The notes under the pieces: generated by a model
The model's database searches: none
What the model saw: only the letters and a program-made list of their open reading frames with translations
Told to the model about the DNA's origin: nothing
Shown here: positions 46,041 to 58,698 of the stretch, piece by piece
Layout of the letters: each line of letters begins with the position of its first letter
Position numbering within the stretch: the stretch's first letter is position 1
Translations under genes and position numbers: made by a program
DNA from: Marsupella aquatica
Taxonomy: Eukaryota; Marchantiophyta
Assembly: GCA_973895155.1 (NCBI GenBank)
Contig: OZ316892.1
Coordinates: 22,444,001-22,508,000, forward strand
Reading direction: 5' to 3'
Length of the DNA: 64,000 nucleotides

Positions 46041-46078
46041 ATCAGGATCTGATTGATCGATCAGGATCTGATTGATCG
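46041..46078. repeat. Two tandem 19 bp GATC-rich repeats in the H1 leader
   Basis: ATCAGGATCTGATTGATCG occurs twice back to back, followed by the related ATCCTGATCGATTGATTCG. The words are partly palindromic and lie 30-70 bp before the H1 start codon. Confidence 0.95.
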
Positions 46079-46108
46079 ATCCTGATCGATTGATTCGAAG
46101 GAACCACC

Positions 46109-46736
46109 ATGGCCACCACGGACGTTGCCCCTGTCACAGAACCTGTCAGCGCTATTGTCCAGGTGGTGGAACTTATAGAGCCTGCTGATACGGAGCCCGC
46201 CGAGAAGCCTGAAAAAGTGGTGAAGGAGAAGAAGCACAGACTCCCGACTGCTCTCACTGGGCATCCAGTTTACTTGCGGATGATCAAGGAAGCCCTTGTT
46301 TCTCTCAAGGAGAGAACAACCTCGAGTCAACACGCGATTGCGAAGTACCTGGAGGACAAGTATGAGAGCCGCCTTCCTCCCAACTTCATGAAGACTTTGA
46401 CGGTTCAGCTAAAGAGTTTGACGCAGAGTGGGAAGGTGACGAAGGTGAAGCACTCCTTCAAGTTGTCGGAAGAGCCAAAGAAGGCACCGAAGAACGTGAA
46501 AGCAACCAAGGCCCCTGCAGGCGCATCGAAGGAGGTGAAGAAGAGTGCCGGCCGGCCAAAGACAAGACGAAGGTAACCTCTCTCAAGGTTGTGGAAGGGA
46601 AGCAACCCTGACGAAGCCTGCAAATGCAAAGAAGAACGTGAAGCCTGCCAAGACTCCAGGTAAGAGGAAGATCTCAAGAATGACGCCTGCAAAGGAGTCT
46701 GCTAAGGCTCCACCTACGGAGAAGGTCTCAAATTGA
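46109..46736 (+). pseudogene. Linker histone H1, C-terminal tail split over frames
   Basis: The ATG has a good context (CCACCATGGCC). Residues 1-48 form an acidic/Lys N-terminal tail. Residues about 50-125 are the winged-helix globular domain (HPVYLRMIKEALVSLKERTT, IAKYLEDKYESRLPPNF, LKSLTQSGKVTKVKHSFKLS), which binds nucleosomal linker DNA. The tail starts normally (APKNVKATKAPAGASKEVKK), but the frame stops at TAA 46574-46576 after 155 residues. Two indels apart, H1-tail sequence continues: KTKVTSLKVVEGKQP in a second frame, then ANAKKNVKPAKTPGKRK to EKVSN in a third, ending at 46736. So either a shortened H1 is made or this is a decaying, intronless (perhaps retroposed) copy. Sequencing error is also possible. 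Confidence 0.8.
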
Positions 46737-46739
46737 AAG

Positions 46740-49640
46740 AGTAAAGATACAGCCCAAAAACAACTGTACTACCCTGAGTTATCCTAAGAAATAAATTAAT
46801 AAGTCAATTAAGTCAGCCAGGTAGGTCCTAAGGCTACTACCTCAACAACTAGGCTCGGTCATAAGGTTCCTATTACACTATAGGGGTTTACTGTAGACGG
46901 TAGATCAATTAATTTCCAGAGGTGTGGGCCACCAGAGGCTTCATCGAGTCTCATGTGCAGTAACTAAGTATTGAGAATTTTCCTCGAAAGATATTGTTTT
47001 CAAAACATACTATATCTTACAGTATCAATATTTGGCGAACTTGTAAGGTCTGATTGTGTCTTGTTCTCTTCACAACGTCAACGGACTCATTAAGTGTCTG
47101 GTCAGGAACACAGGTCTTAGCGTCATGACTCATGACCACAATTATAGCGTGTCAGCACGTACAGAATTAGACTCAAGCATTAAAATTTGTGGGCTTCCAG
47201 TGTGAATTGTTACTGACGTACGTGGCTTTAAAGTAACCCCAAAAGTACCTTTGACCTGTTGGGCCCATTGAACTCTAATCCGTTTGTTGATCATGTTGGC
47301 ATTGATTTGGTAGCGCTTTCAGCTGAGAGGCTCCACTCCATCGTGACGTACATGTTTCTATGATTTGTTTAAAAATATCTGCAATGATCGGAATCATGGT
47401 TTGCAGACAGGAATCACTAACAGCCTCCAATCCTCCTGACACAAAAGCTGTGTGTAAATCAGGAATCGGGTGCAAACGTAAACTCCAGGCAGACAGCATT
47501 TCTAGCCCGTACGTTCATTTGTTTGTAGAATTTGGGCTGGGCAATAGCCCTTCAGGAATCAGCTGAACACCCGGAATTTCTCGTTTACCCTGTTTGATCC
47601 TCTTTTTTGAAACAATCGGCCCCCTTTGGCCGTTTTGGGCCTCGAGTTAGATATACCCGTCATGTTACTTCACTCACTCTGTGTCCTAATCATGTTAACA
47701 GAATCCCACATTGCTCGTATTCGGCCAGGAATCAAGTGCCGTTCGTCAACTTCACCAGTCACACACCCTTTCCAAATTCTTTGTTTAAGGATTTGGGTAG
47801 TGAATCCCTACGCTTCAACAATCTGAGTCTTCTTTAGTGACGCGTTGTTTCCCTAGCCTAGAATCAATGCTTAAGTGTGATTTTTGCATTGATGAAGAGC
47901 CAAGTCAAGAGCTAGCACTCAACAGAACAATCCGTTGGTCCAAATGTTTGGATCGCTCATTTTCAGCCAGGAAATTAACGAGAGCAACTGCCGGTCAATT
48001 CATTTGGCTTGGTGATCACACTTGACTTAGCAGCAGCAACAGACCCCAATAGTGTTCTCGTTTCGTAACAGATTTCCCTTTCAATCCGGAAGCAATCCCT
48101 CTTTTGAAGGACTTCATGCAGTTTCACGTTGTGATCAGGAAAAGTTCTGGAAAGTAGTGATGTACTCTCATGCTTTGACCGGGGCTTTGACTGTGCCGGG
48201 AAGAATTGTAAGAGCCGGGCGAAGAATGATCGAGGCAGAGTATGCATCAGATCGGTGAAATTTTCAATGCATTATTCCTGTGGTCGCATGCAATCAATCA
48301 TTGTGGTTGAGAGCTAACGTAGGCATCAGGGATTTGAAGTCAACACCAGAAGGATTAGACACAAACAGAACCTGGAAGAAAAGCTACCTTTACGAATTTT
48401 CAGATTGGGTGGGGCTCTTACAATGCTGTCAGCTTTGACTGCAAATTTGTAACTTTCAAATGCTTTGAGCCATGACTAAAAGTTTTCTCATGGTAGTTGC
48501 AAGTCAAAGGTCTATAGTAATCAAGTTTTCTAACATGAGTTTCAAGTTAAAGGTGTTATTATTGAAGTTTCCTAATATTAGTTTCAAGTCAAAGGTATGT
48601 AGTAAAGCCTTCTCAGGAGTGCATTGTCCCAGACAAAGCCCACTTTTAGGGGGGCAGTGCCCTGGTGAGAAGGCTTTAGGGTTTTTGCAGCCCAACTTGG
48701 ATGTTTCTTACTTTACTATGTTTGTCTGTAGGTAAGAGGATCTTCACACGACTTACACATGTGTCCAGGTCTTCTTTGGTGTTTTTTCCATTTGAATTCC
48801 CTTTATTGGTTGCTGTGCCTTTGGGATCTTGTCCCCCTTTAGGTGTTTTTGTTTTTTTGCACTAGAAAAACTTATAACAAAATATGAGTCATTTAAATTG
48901 ACATGATATTTTGATTGAAAAAAATGGGAAATTGGAAGGAATAAGCCAAAAATTATTGTCATCTAAAATTTGACATAATATTTTTAGTAAAAATATTTGA
49001 AAGTGGAATTAATAAGCCAAAAGTGAATTATGTTTGGTGTGGACGGTTTACCAAAGCAAGAAGAAAAAGCAGTAACCAATCATAACCCTTCATTCAAATA
49101 TTATTTCTTATTCCATCAGATTTATCCTTAAATTTCATCTTAAATAAATGTCTACCCAAAGTGCCCTTTAGCCGGCCATCACTTGCCCAAGATAAAATTA
49201 AATAAAAATTCAATTACATCTCAGTCATATAAATTTAAACAATTGAAAAACAAACTTTTAATTTTGTACAAATATTTAATGTAAATAAATATATAAACTA
49301 TTTATTTCTCTAAATACTTAAAATTAAAGAGACATTAATTTTGTTCGTCACTCACCTTGGGGAATCACTCGTTGGATTATTAGAATGGGATGCGAACAAA
49401 TGAAATTTATTTTTAATCATGTCGGGCTAATAATTATAATCAAAAACTTATACTAAAGGCATTTAGAAATTTAGATTTGGTAAAAATATTATTTTTTAAA
49501 TTCAGCTAAGTATTTAAAAAAAATTCAAAAGTTTTATAATAAATGTTACAAGTATTTTTATTTTAGTTTATTTTGAATTTATTACGGGTCCAGTTAGAGA
49601 CTTCTGTAAATCTGAAAATTCTGTCAAAATTCCACGTCAC
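46740..49640. other. Intergenic, no gene recognised
   Basis: Only short ORFs. At about 48,499-48,605 a ~43 bp unit (CAAGT.AAAGGT ... ATTAGTTT) is repeated 2-3 times. AT content rises towards the right. Confidence 0.45.
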
Positions 49641-49655
49641 CTTGTAAATATCCAG

Positions 49656-49925
49656 CCATTAGATGATTTGAATCCAACCATCTACATCCATTTTGTGTGT
49701 GAAGACTCGCGTGAAGGCTCGTGTGGCCTCTCAACTGCAAATGAGCTTTCCTACCATTAGATGTTATGAATCCAACTATCCAGATTCATTTTGTGTGTGA
49801 ATACTCGTGTGGTCTCTTAGCTCAAAAAGAACTTTTACACCATTAGATGTTTTGAATCCAATGATCTATGTTGCTTTTGTGTGTGAAACCTCGTGTGAAG
49901 AGTAATGTCACTTCTCGACACAAAC
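49656..49925. repeat. Three tandem ~90 bp repeats
   Basis: CCATTAGATG.TTTGAATCCA ... CATTTTGTGTGTGAA.ACTCGTGTG ... returns at 49656, 49754 and 49840, with moderate divergence. Confidence 0.85.
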
Positions 49926-50379
49926 AACTTTATTTAACTAAACCTATCCATGCTTGGATGTTGACATAACTAGATTATGACGTTTATGGTGCCTAAGGAA
50001 TAAGAAGAACTTGGGGAGTAGGTCGGCTTTGAAAAAAATCAATATTTGAGAAATCTCCAGCTTGGGTATTAGGTATATTTTAAAAGGCAATTTAATTGCA
50101 ATAAAATAAACTAAATAAAGCTTTGTAAGAAACATATAAAGCATTCTCTCAACCTCTTGACGCCATACAAGTAAAATGGGAAAGAATATTAGAAATATAA
50201 ATAGGGGTGAAAAATCATGAGGAAGGTGGGGTGAATAAGTGAGGGTTTGGTCATGGGAAACTTACATTGAAGTTTAATGCAAGGATTATTACAATGTTAA
50301 CATGTGGAAGGGTCTAGCTATGAAAATATTGTTTTGAAGTGGTATTGAATGTTAGATTTTTGGAATGTAAACTCTAGAG

Positions 50380-51090
50380 TATTATAACCTTTTTTTTAAG
50401 TTACAACTTCAATTGACAAACAATACTCAAACCCTTGAATATATGTGTACCAATTGCTTTAACTTATGACCTTATTGATTTTGAAGTTACAAATGGGATC
50501 AAACATTATAAAGACCCTTGTAGATGTGTGTACCAAAATGCCTTGACTTGTCACCTTCCCGGATAACCTAATTTTGATTTTGAAGTTACAACTAGGGTCA
50601 AGCAGTACACTAACCCTTGTAGATGTGTGTACCATAATGTCTTAACTTGTAGTTACCTTATATTCATTTTATAAGTTACAACTGGGGTCAAACAGTACAC
50701 CGACCCTTGTAGATGTGTGTACCAGGATGCCTTAACTTGTAACTTTATATTGATTTTGAAGTTACAAATGGGGTCACACAATACACCGACCCTTGCGGAT
50801 GTGTGTATCAGAATGCCTTAACTTGTAACCTTATATTGATTTTATAAGTTATAGTTGGGGTCAAACAGTACACCGACCCTTGCAGATATGTGTACCATGA
50901 TGCCTTAACTTGTAACTTTATATTGATTTTGAAGTTACAACTGGGGTCAAACAATATACCGACCCTTGCGGATGTGTGTACCAGAATGCCTTAACTTGTA
51001 ACCTTATATTGATTTTGAAGTTACAATTAGTGTAGAACATTACACCAACCTTTGGATATGTGTGTACTATAGTTTATTGCCTTAACTTGA
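50380..51090. repeat. Tandem array of about eight ~86 bp units
   Basis: The unit CTTAACTTGTAACCTTATAT, TGATTTTGAAGTTACAA.TG, GGGTCAAACA.TACACCGACC, CTTG..GATGTGTGTACCA, GAATGC repeats head to tail with a period near 86 bp (86-100). The central units around 50,640-51,000 are the most alike, the outer ones more decayed. Confidence 0.95.
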
Positions 51091-53680
51091 ATAATACGAT
51101 ATGGACCTTATAATTATAGTACCCGATTGATAATAAACCTAAGTGAATAATTTTAGGTACAAAAAGCTAACTTCTTCATTTTTGAAATCCAACAAAGGGT
51201 AGATTTCACTTTCTTAATATGTAATGCTCTGATAAGATAACCATAACAATATGAAACAAGATTACAAAAGACTCATCTACCTACCAAGAGCATTGCTTTC
51301 TACAAATAAATTGCAAATTACAATTACTTATAGTTTTGTTAAGATTACATAAATCTATTGTGTTGATTCAAATAAAAGCTCTAAGTGTTGTGGCAAATAA
51401 TTAATATACTAATATTTGCACATCCATATATGATAATGCTACAAATTTTTAGCTAATCTGATAATTTATTTGAAAATAAACACTATTATGATAAATATTA
51501 CATAAGCAAAAATTAGATTTTAAAGTATAGATAGATTCCATGCTTGATTTAGCTTTATGAGTTAACAACTTTAGCAATCACATTTATTCAACGAGGAACA
51601 AAGAGAGAAACAAACCTCTATTTCAAGCTTAGATGATAGCTTGGGTTTGTTTCTTAGTGATGCCAAAATTTGTCTACAAACTCACACAAAATTGCTCATG
51701 TCAATTGAATGGACAAAATATCAAGTCACTTCACAAATAACAAATAAACACAAATTCTAGTCATAAAAAACATGCACTGATATAAACATTTACCTTGATG
51801 GTCGTCACCATGAGAAATCTTAAAAAAATATCTTGTATGCCACTTGAGTGTAGCTCTCCTAGGTAGGCCTTATTCAAACATATTCCTTGAATACACACCA
51901 AAAAAATCATAACTATAATGTCAAAACTCACTTGCACATTCAAGACTAATAAACTATTCTCAAAAAATTAAACTATTCTATTATTATAAAATCTCTTCAA
52001 AAATAAGGCTATGACTTTCTATTGATTAGTAAAACATACATTTAAAATACAGAAATGAAATTAGTATGTTTCTTCTCTCATGAAGGTGCCTGTATATAAA
52101 GTTACTCTCTTCCCAACATGATCATTATGATTCTACACTTATGGGTTTTTTCTTTGTTTCCATTTGCCATTAAAATTGATGAGAATTTTATTTTTGTCAT
52201 TACTAGACAAATCATGATGAATAAATTACACTTTCCAAACAAAAAGTATACTTGTCTCCCCACAAAACAATTAAAAAACTAATGCTATAAATAGTGTTTG
52301 AGTTTATGAATTTGTTTGTTAGTGATGTCAACTTTTATTATGCAAACTTCAAATACTTTTAAAAACATCTCATAATTTTATAGACAAGTCCAATGCATAA
52401 TTATCCATTGCACCAAAACATTGCAAGACAATGAAGTGTAGGTGATTGCCTAGCTCCTTGCCTCCAAGATAGTTTGTTGCTCACCCTTGTGATGAATAAT
52501 TTGTCACTCGAACAAGCCAGGTGATTGCTACAGTGAGGAGTTGCAATGTGAATTACATAGAGAGGTGAAAAGAACATGAGAGAGGTGGAGACAAACAAAG
52601 GATGACAACATTAAGTAGCACACTAAAAGCTCCTTCCAAATTCTTGGCACTGTATTTGGACACATCATAGAGTTTTGGCAGACTTGATAACCAGGAAAGA
52701 CCAGAAAAGAGAATTAGTAAAACAAAAAATACAATATTACCAATGTGTTAAAAAAATTGAGTTGGACCCACATACTAGTTTTTCCAAATTTCATTGGTTT
52801 GTTTTTACATCTTTTAGGGGTTGTATGCTAAAAGATTCCCCAAGGGTCACTCTGTTGTGTTTGGACTCTATGATGTGGTGGCCACTATTTTGCGTCTTCT
52901 TCAATCTTCTTCTTCTTCTTAATTTTAACTTTATTTCACGTGAACACCATGGATAGGAACCAGCAGGCCAAATGGCAGACACACCAAAAAGGCAATGGGG
53001 AATACAATCATATTAAAAGCTAGGCACTGAAAATCCAATTTTGGCAACAACAAAAAAATAATTCACAATTATTCAACAATATTTTTAAAAAATTGTCTTA
53101 GACATATCTTGGGTAGTCAACTCCCCCTTTCTATAAGACAGATTTTTATAACTGGAATTTACTAGAATACCACTCTTTTGTGGCTTAATATTTACTACCT
53201 TGCCACCCTTTTTCTTCTATTTATCAGAATGCCACTCTTTTCCATCACGGGTCAAGAAATGTTACTCGAGTTAACCCCTGAGAATCCTACCCCTCAGACT
53301 TCCTTCACGACCCGCATTGGATGGTTGATGCCCCGGTTGATGCTTCCCTCGCGGTTACTTCCTTCAACCCTCAGTTTTCTCCACACAGGGGTGGATCGGC
53401 TGCCACCACTCTTTGCCCGGGCTCTTTGCATTTTGGTTTCCCTCCCCGACTGCCCTTTTACTCACTCTCACACCCCCAACTACTGTGCTTGACGCGATGA
53501 CTGTGTCGCTGCTTCAAGCTACAGGCCCAACCATGCGGGCTCCCCGATTGTAGAAATCTTAAAATTCTTAAAATTCTTAAAATAATTAAACACAAATTGT
53601 AGCAAGTTTAGGAATTTTTGATAATGGTATGTGGAAAAGAAGAAAATAAATCTTATACATGACTCAGAACTTTTTCAAAG
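51090..53680. other. AT-rich intergenic DNA, no gene recognised
   Basis: Only short ORFs. A 53,178-53,492 plus frame is protein-like by length, but shows no domain. Confidence 0.45.
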
Positions 53681-53790
53681 TGTACAACCCAGGTTATTTC
53701 AAATTGTATTCTTTTTAGCCAACCTTTTAGTCCATAATAAATGTAAACCCCTACCTAATATATATACAAGAGTTGAGTGGGTGGGAGATA
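53680..53790. repeat. Dispersed repeat, inverted partial copy
   Basis: AGCCAACCTTTTAGTCCATA, GTAAACCCCTACCTAATATA and TACAAGAG are the reverse complement of the core of the repeats at 25243 and 26207. A shorter relative (CCAACTTTTTAGTCCGTGTA) lies at about 55,683. Confidence 0.65.
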
Positions 53791-54074
53791 TATAATAAAG
53801 AATACAAGGTTTTCTATTTTTTCATTTATATTTTTTTTACATTTATTTTGGGGGTTTTACACTAGGTGATTCCCAAGGGGCTTTGGCTTACTTAGTGGTA
53901 GACCAGCTGAGGAGAGGGAGGACTGCAGGTGCCGGGTTCATCTCATAATTGCACCCTTGACTGTTTTGACACAAATCTCACCCAAAAATGTGATTCATGC
54001 AAAGCTCTTAAATGACACTAAAAAAAACAATGGTTCAAACTCAATTTTGCAGGCAACTTGACATAGCATTAATA

Positions 54075-54885
54075 CCCGCGTTGCACAAAAGATGTTGTTA
54101 AGAAAAAAGATGTCAGTATGTGAAAAATGTCATGAAGTACAAAGATGTCATTAAGAAAAAATTTAATTAGTTTCGCCAAACATGTTGTTAAGTGAAAGAT
54201 GTCGTGAAGTAAAAAGAGGTCATTTTGCCAAAGATGCCATTATGTGAAAGATGTAGTTAAAAAAATGTGTTGTTTGGCCAAAGATATTGTGAAGTAAAAG
54301 ATGGTGTAAGAAAAAAGGTGTTGGTTCACGCACCCCAAGATGTTGTGAAGTAAAAAGTCTAGGAGGGAATGAGCAAGTCGACCAAGAGTCAGGGTTGTCG
54401 TGGCTTGATGCTGTCGACACAGCCTGCATCCAAGGGATGTCATGGTTTTTTTTGGTTGTATTCCTTTGTCTTTGTTATTCTCCTTCTCTTTTTTTGTTTT
54501 GTTTTGTTTTTTTAGCCCAAAATGCCAGTGCATCCAAATGACAACTACTCTATAAATTGATGCAACATTATATTATAGGTTTCGGGTTTAGGGTTTAACA
54601 AAGATGACCATTCTATCATTGTTGTCCTTTCAATCCTTGTGCGTTGCATAAAAGATGTTGTTGGTTAAAGATATCATTATGCTAAAGATGTTGTTGAGAA
54701 ATAGATCATGGTGCAAAAGATATCGTTGAATCATAAAAATTATTTGTTAGAATATATTACTGCACAAAAACTTTTGTTGAGTGAAAGATATCATTGTGCA
54801 ATGTACGGGCTACAGGTAGCCACAAAATTTCCCTTTTTTTCTCCTGGCACAAAAAATATTCTTGAATAAAAGATGTCATTGCACA
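54075..54885. repeat. Degenerate minisatellite, second patch
   Basis: AAAAGATGTTGTTAAG, AAAGATGTCATTAAG, GAAAGATGTCGTGAAGT and similar ~18-20 bp words at 54,080-54,330, then again at 54,645-54,800 and 54,850-54,885. These are the same words as at 19.02-19.46 kb. ORFs here follow from the repeat. Confidence 0.8.
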
Positions 54886-54889
54886 AAAG

Positions 54890-57010
54890 ACTGACCATGA
54901 CCACCACAAAAGTATAACATTGAAATGAGATGTGTTTTAAAATTTTACCTCTTTTCTCTCCTGTTCCTTTTAAACCTTAATCCCCCCTTTTCCCAGGCCC
55001 CATTTTCACTACTTTTGGTCTTCTCTTTTCTCAATCACTCCACTCGCTTGCTGCCCCCACTTCCCCCTCCACTCCCATGCAAGGATGGAGCCCTTTGAGG
55101 GGCTGCCCTACAGTGCAAGTGTGTCCCTCGCCCAACACCTTGCCATCAACGCCCATGCCACGCTCTTTACTATGTCTTTGGGCCTTTTTTTCCTTGGCAT
55201 TGGAAATGACAATACAAATCACTGTACAAATCACCACAAATGTTAGGAGAATAGTATTTTGATTGATTAGTGTATGCAATACTCTATTGATACTATTTGC
55301 AATTAAACTCCTCCTACCAGTATTACACCAAACTGTGCTGCAACACAATATTGAATATGTAGAATACGTATTTGCATGTGAATATACAGTACTTCCTTGC
55401 ATGTATCATGGAAGGAGGATACTCCTTAATCCTCGTGCATTGTGTTAGAGTCTTTCTCTTTTGTGTTGTTGTGCATTGTGTTAGAGTCTTTCTCTTTTGT
55501 GTTGTTGTCAAGTGTGATTATGGACAATGGTGCAACTTTTTGTGAGTCACACTCAACTAAATTCACATTTTGGTTTCATTCCTTATCTATGACCAGATTT
55601 TTTTAATTTTTGTGCCCTGCAAATTTGAATGACAACCACAACATTTTTTGGCGCAACTTTGTATTATAATTCTTGATTATACCCAACTTTTTAGTCCGTG
55701 TAAAAACATAGATCTATGCGCAAGCCTAAGTGTACTTATCTTGCTGAATTTTGTCTTGTTTGCTCTGCATTGTTGAATTGTAGCACAAGATTTTCACTAT
55801 TCAAATATGATAATGACAGAGTAAAAAAAATACAAACTACATCATTCTTAGTCATTCTTAATTCAAAACAACTAGCAATATTCTTACTGCTAGTACGTCC
55901 TTGTGATCAAGGCATGGAAACCCATTTTGACCCCGTCAAGCTTGCAATCCACCAAATCCACACATAGAAAGGAAAATCTCCATTGAAAGCAATTTGTTCA
56001 TAAACATATATTGTGATTGTTAGCCAACGACAAACTAATTCAATAGGCTAGGAGTAAAAGCATCAAACGATAGAAAATTTAGTCATTTAAAGGAGGAAAA
56101 AATGTCTTTTGTAAAAATAGTAAATAATTGAAGGAGAAATGAGGGGAAATTATGTAAATGAGAACAAAGAAAAAGACAATGACAAAAAATTAGTTATTCT
56201 TACCTATTAATATTAAATTAATAAAGAAAACAATGCAATGACACTCTAATACATGCAAGATTCAAGTAAAAACAAAGATTATATTCTATGTGCAAAGAGT
56301 GATATAACCCACAGAACTAATTCTTACCTATATTTAATGCTCGATTTTTCATTCTTGAAGTGAAGCTAGGTCCCGTAGTGCAAGCCAATTCACATACTTT
56401 GTTGTTGTTAAAAATATTAAGTTACAGTGAAAGTTACATCCAATTAGAGAAATGTTTATAGCTATTATAGGGACCTGAGTGAAGTGACAAAAACCTCCAG
56501 AATATATGCTCAAATTGTAAATCTAAACAGCACTCTGTTCTTATGCATTTAGAAAGACTTAGTGCACAAAACAGTGAAGCCACCAAAACATATTGCTCCT
56601 GAAGACAAACATAAACTATAATCCTTAGTTATGCACATTGAGGAGATGCACATTCAAAACAATGAGAAAAACTATTACATGTCACAATTTGAAAAATATG
56701 CCATGTCTTCAGATACCACTTTGTCAACATAAGCAAAAATCCAAACCTATCTATTTATACATCCTTGTCACAGTTGGCGCTACCTAAGACAGCCCCCAAG
56801 GGTACTTTGCGTGAATTGTGTTGTGCTGTTTCTATGTTTTGCTCAAAATAGAGATGATTGTGCACAAGTGCCCCAAAATTACATTCAATGATGACTAAAG
56901 ATTGAGGAAAAACCTGGCAAATGTGCCTTAGTTAGGCCATGATCACAAAATTTGGATTCTTTGCTTACAGTGACATTCAGGGCGCTATCCCAAGCACTAT
57001 CCTTGATATA
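54890..57010. other. AT-rich intergenic DNA, no gene recognised
   Basis: Short ORFs only. A 35-bp duplication (GTGTTAGAGTCTTTCTCTTT TGTGTTGTTG) lies at about 55,440-55,508. Confidence 0.45.
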
Positions 57011-57016
57011 TATGGC

Positions 57017-57021
<5 letters not shown>

Positions 57022-57054
<33 letters not shown>
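57022..57054. repeat. (TA)n microsatellite
   Basis: About sixteen TA units in a row. Confidence 0.97.
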
Positions 57055-57057
<3 letters not shown>

Positions 57058-57654
57058 CTATTCATGTCACATCGTGATGACTTATGGTAGAGAGGAAAGA
57101 ACAACATTATGGCACAAAAGGAGATGAGAGGGGACAATTAATTACTTAGTTTGTTTTTCCTATAGAAATTGTTTTTTTCTTCTTGTGAGAAGGGGTGGGC
57201 AGTGGTTTTAATGAAGAATCCATTGTTATAGGGCAAGTATAATGTGTTGTGGCTGCATGTGCTAATTTTTATTACTTTAGGAATTTATATGAAAATATAC
57301 AAAAATACAAACCTGGGTTTCAGCTGCCTACCAGGCACTTGCATGAGCAAGGTAGATTCCCCAGGCCTTAAAAATTTAGAAAGTTCCTGGCTTCAAGGGT
57401 GGGGAACCAAGATAGCAAGCAAACAACAACAAATTAATTAAACCACACCATGCTGCCCCTAAAAAACCCTCGTTCAGGCCTCTATCATAGCTGTTTAGTG
57501 GTGAACAATGTCTCACTGTAAAAGACGGAGCACTTGCTCCAGGTTTTCACTGTTGGACATGGTGTCTACTTGTCGGACACGACAAATGACAACTTGTCTG
57601 CTCAAAAATGGGTCATTGGTTGGATATTCCTCTATATTCCCCGGCCGGGATGGG

Positions 57655-57895
57655 GGCCGGGACTGACCCCCCGACTGACCCCCCAACCCGACCCAACCAG
57701 ACCAACACCCCAACCCCTTGACCGACCCCCTGACCCCCTACCCCCAACCCCCCTGACCCGACCCCCCCCCCCCGACCGACCCCTTCTGACCCTACCCCCC
57801 GACCCGACCTCCCGACCTCCCGACCCAACCCGACCAACACCCCGACCCCCCCACTGACCCCCCACTCGACCCGACCCGACCCCCTTTACCTGACT
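57655..57895. repeat. C-rich tract of GACCC / CCCGACC words
   Basis: About 240 bases of GACCCCC, CCCGACC and CCAACCC words, with hardly any T and many C runs of four or more. Frames through it are Pro-rich on plus and Gly/Val-rich on minus, and come from composition only. Confidence 0.95.
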
Positions 57896-58673
57896 GGGAT
57901 CGATCAGGGTGACATCTGTCGGATGTTGGACCCCAATGCCCCTATTTGTCGGACAAGTTCAAACCGCGCACTTGCTGCACTCACCACCTTTTGTGGAGCT
58001 CAAGCCCATTCGTGCATCTGTGCGTTTTATAATGAGAGCTAAGTGTAACCTGTAACTTTTTATAGGTGCCATTGTGGTTTACTGTGTACAGCCGTTAGTG
58101 CTCAACATTTGAAAGTTGAAAAAAAAGTATTTTTCAAAAGGATAGGAATGTTCTATTCAGAACACTGAAGTCCAATGAATTGATTGTGCAGCCAGCCAGA
58201 AAGTCTAGCGGCATGTCCCCACCAGCCCCCATCCCCCAAAGCACAGGCCAATTAAAGAGGAGTGGCCCAATGCCCAATTTTGTGTACGGTTATATATTAC
58301 ATATGGCCTTAAGGTGGGCCTTATAATAACTTACTTGAGGGCACAACTAGTAACTCTTCACCCAATCATAATTGCAAATATAAGGTCACCTGCATAGACT
58401 AGTTTAATGCGTGAGGCAGATGAGACAGGTCCAGAGAAAATAAATGCAAGATATTGTATAAAAATGTACTAAGATGCAGATTTTAGACCACCGAGGTGAT
58501 CTAAGATTTAGATTTAATATTAAAAAAAAAACATGGCCACTTCAGCAAAAGGACTAGGAGGTGGCTAAGATTTGTATTGGTCTTGCCCAGGTTTTGCCAT
58601 CTCGTATTGTGCCCCCAAGTTCATGTAAAGTGAAGGCTGGAAAGGTCTGTTCCCACATTGAATGACTGATAGA

Positions 58674-58698
58674 GAAAGAAAGAAAGAAAGAAAGAAAG
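58674..58698. repeat. (GAAA)n microsatellite
   Basis: Six GAAA units in a row, in a gene-free stretch. Confidence 0.95.

Noticed and set aside
50380-51090. A CRISPR-like array
   Set aside because: The whole ~86 bp unit repeats, with no distinct spacers, and the DNA is eukaryotic; it is an ordinary tandem array.
53875-53950. A tRNA-derived SINE head (TTAGTGGTAGACCAGCTGAG then GCCGGGTTCA)
   Set aside because: Box A and box B words are only approximate, and no tail or target-site duplication could be seen.
57534-57865. Pro-rich plus-strand and Gly-rich minus-strand open frames
   Set aside because: They arise from the C-rich repeat; no start context, splice signal or domain supports them.
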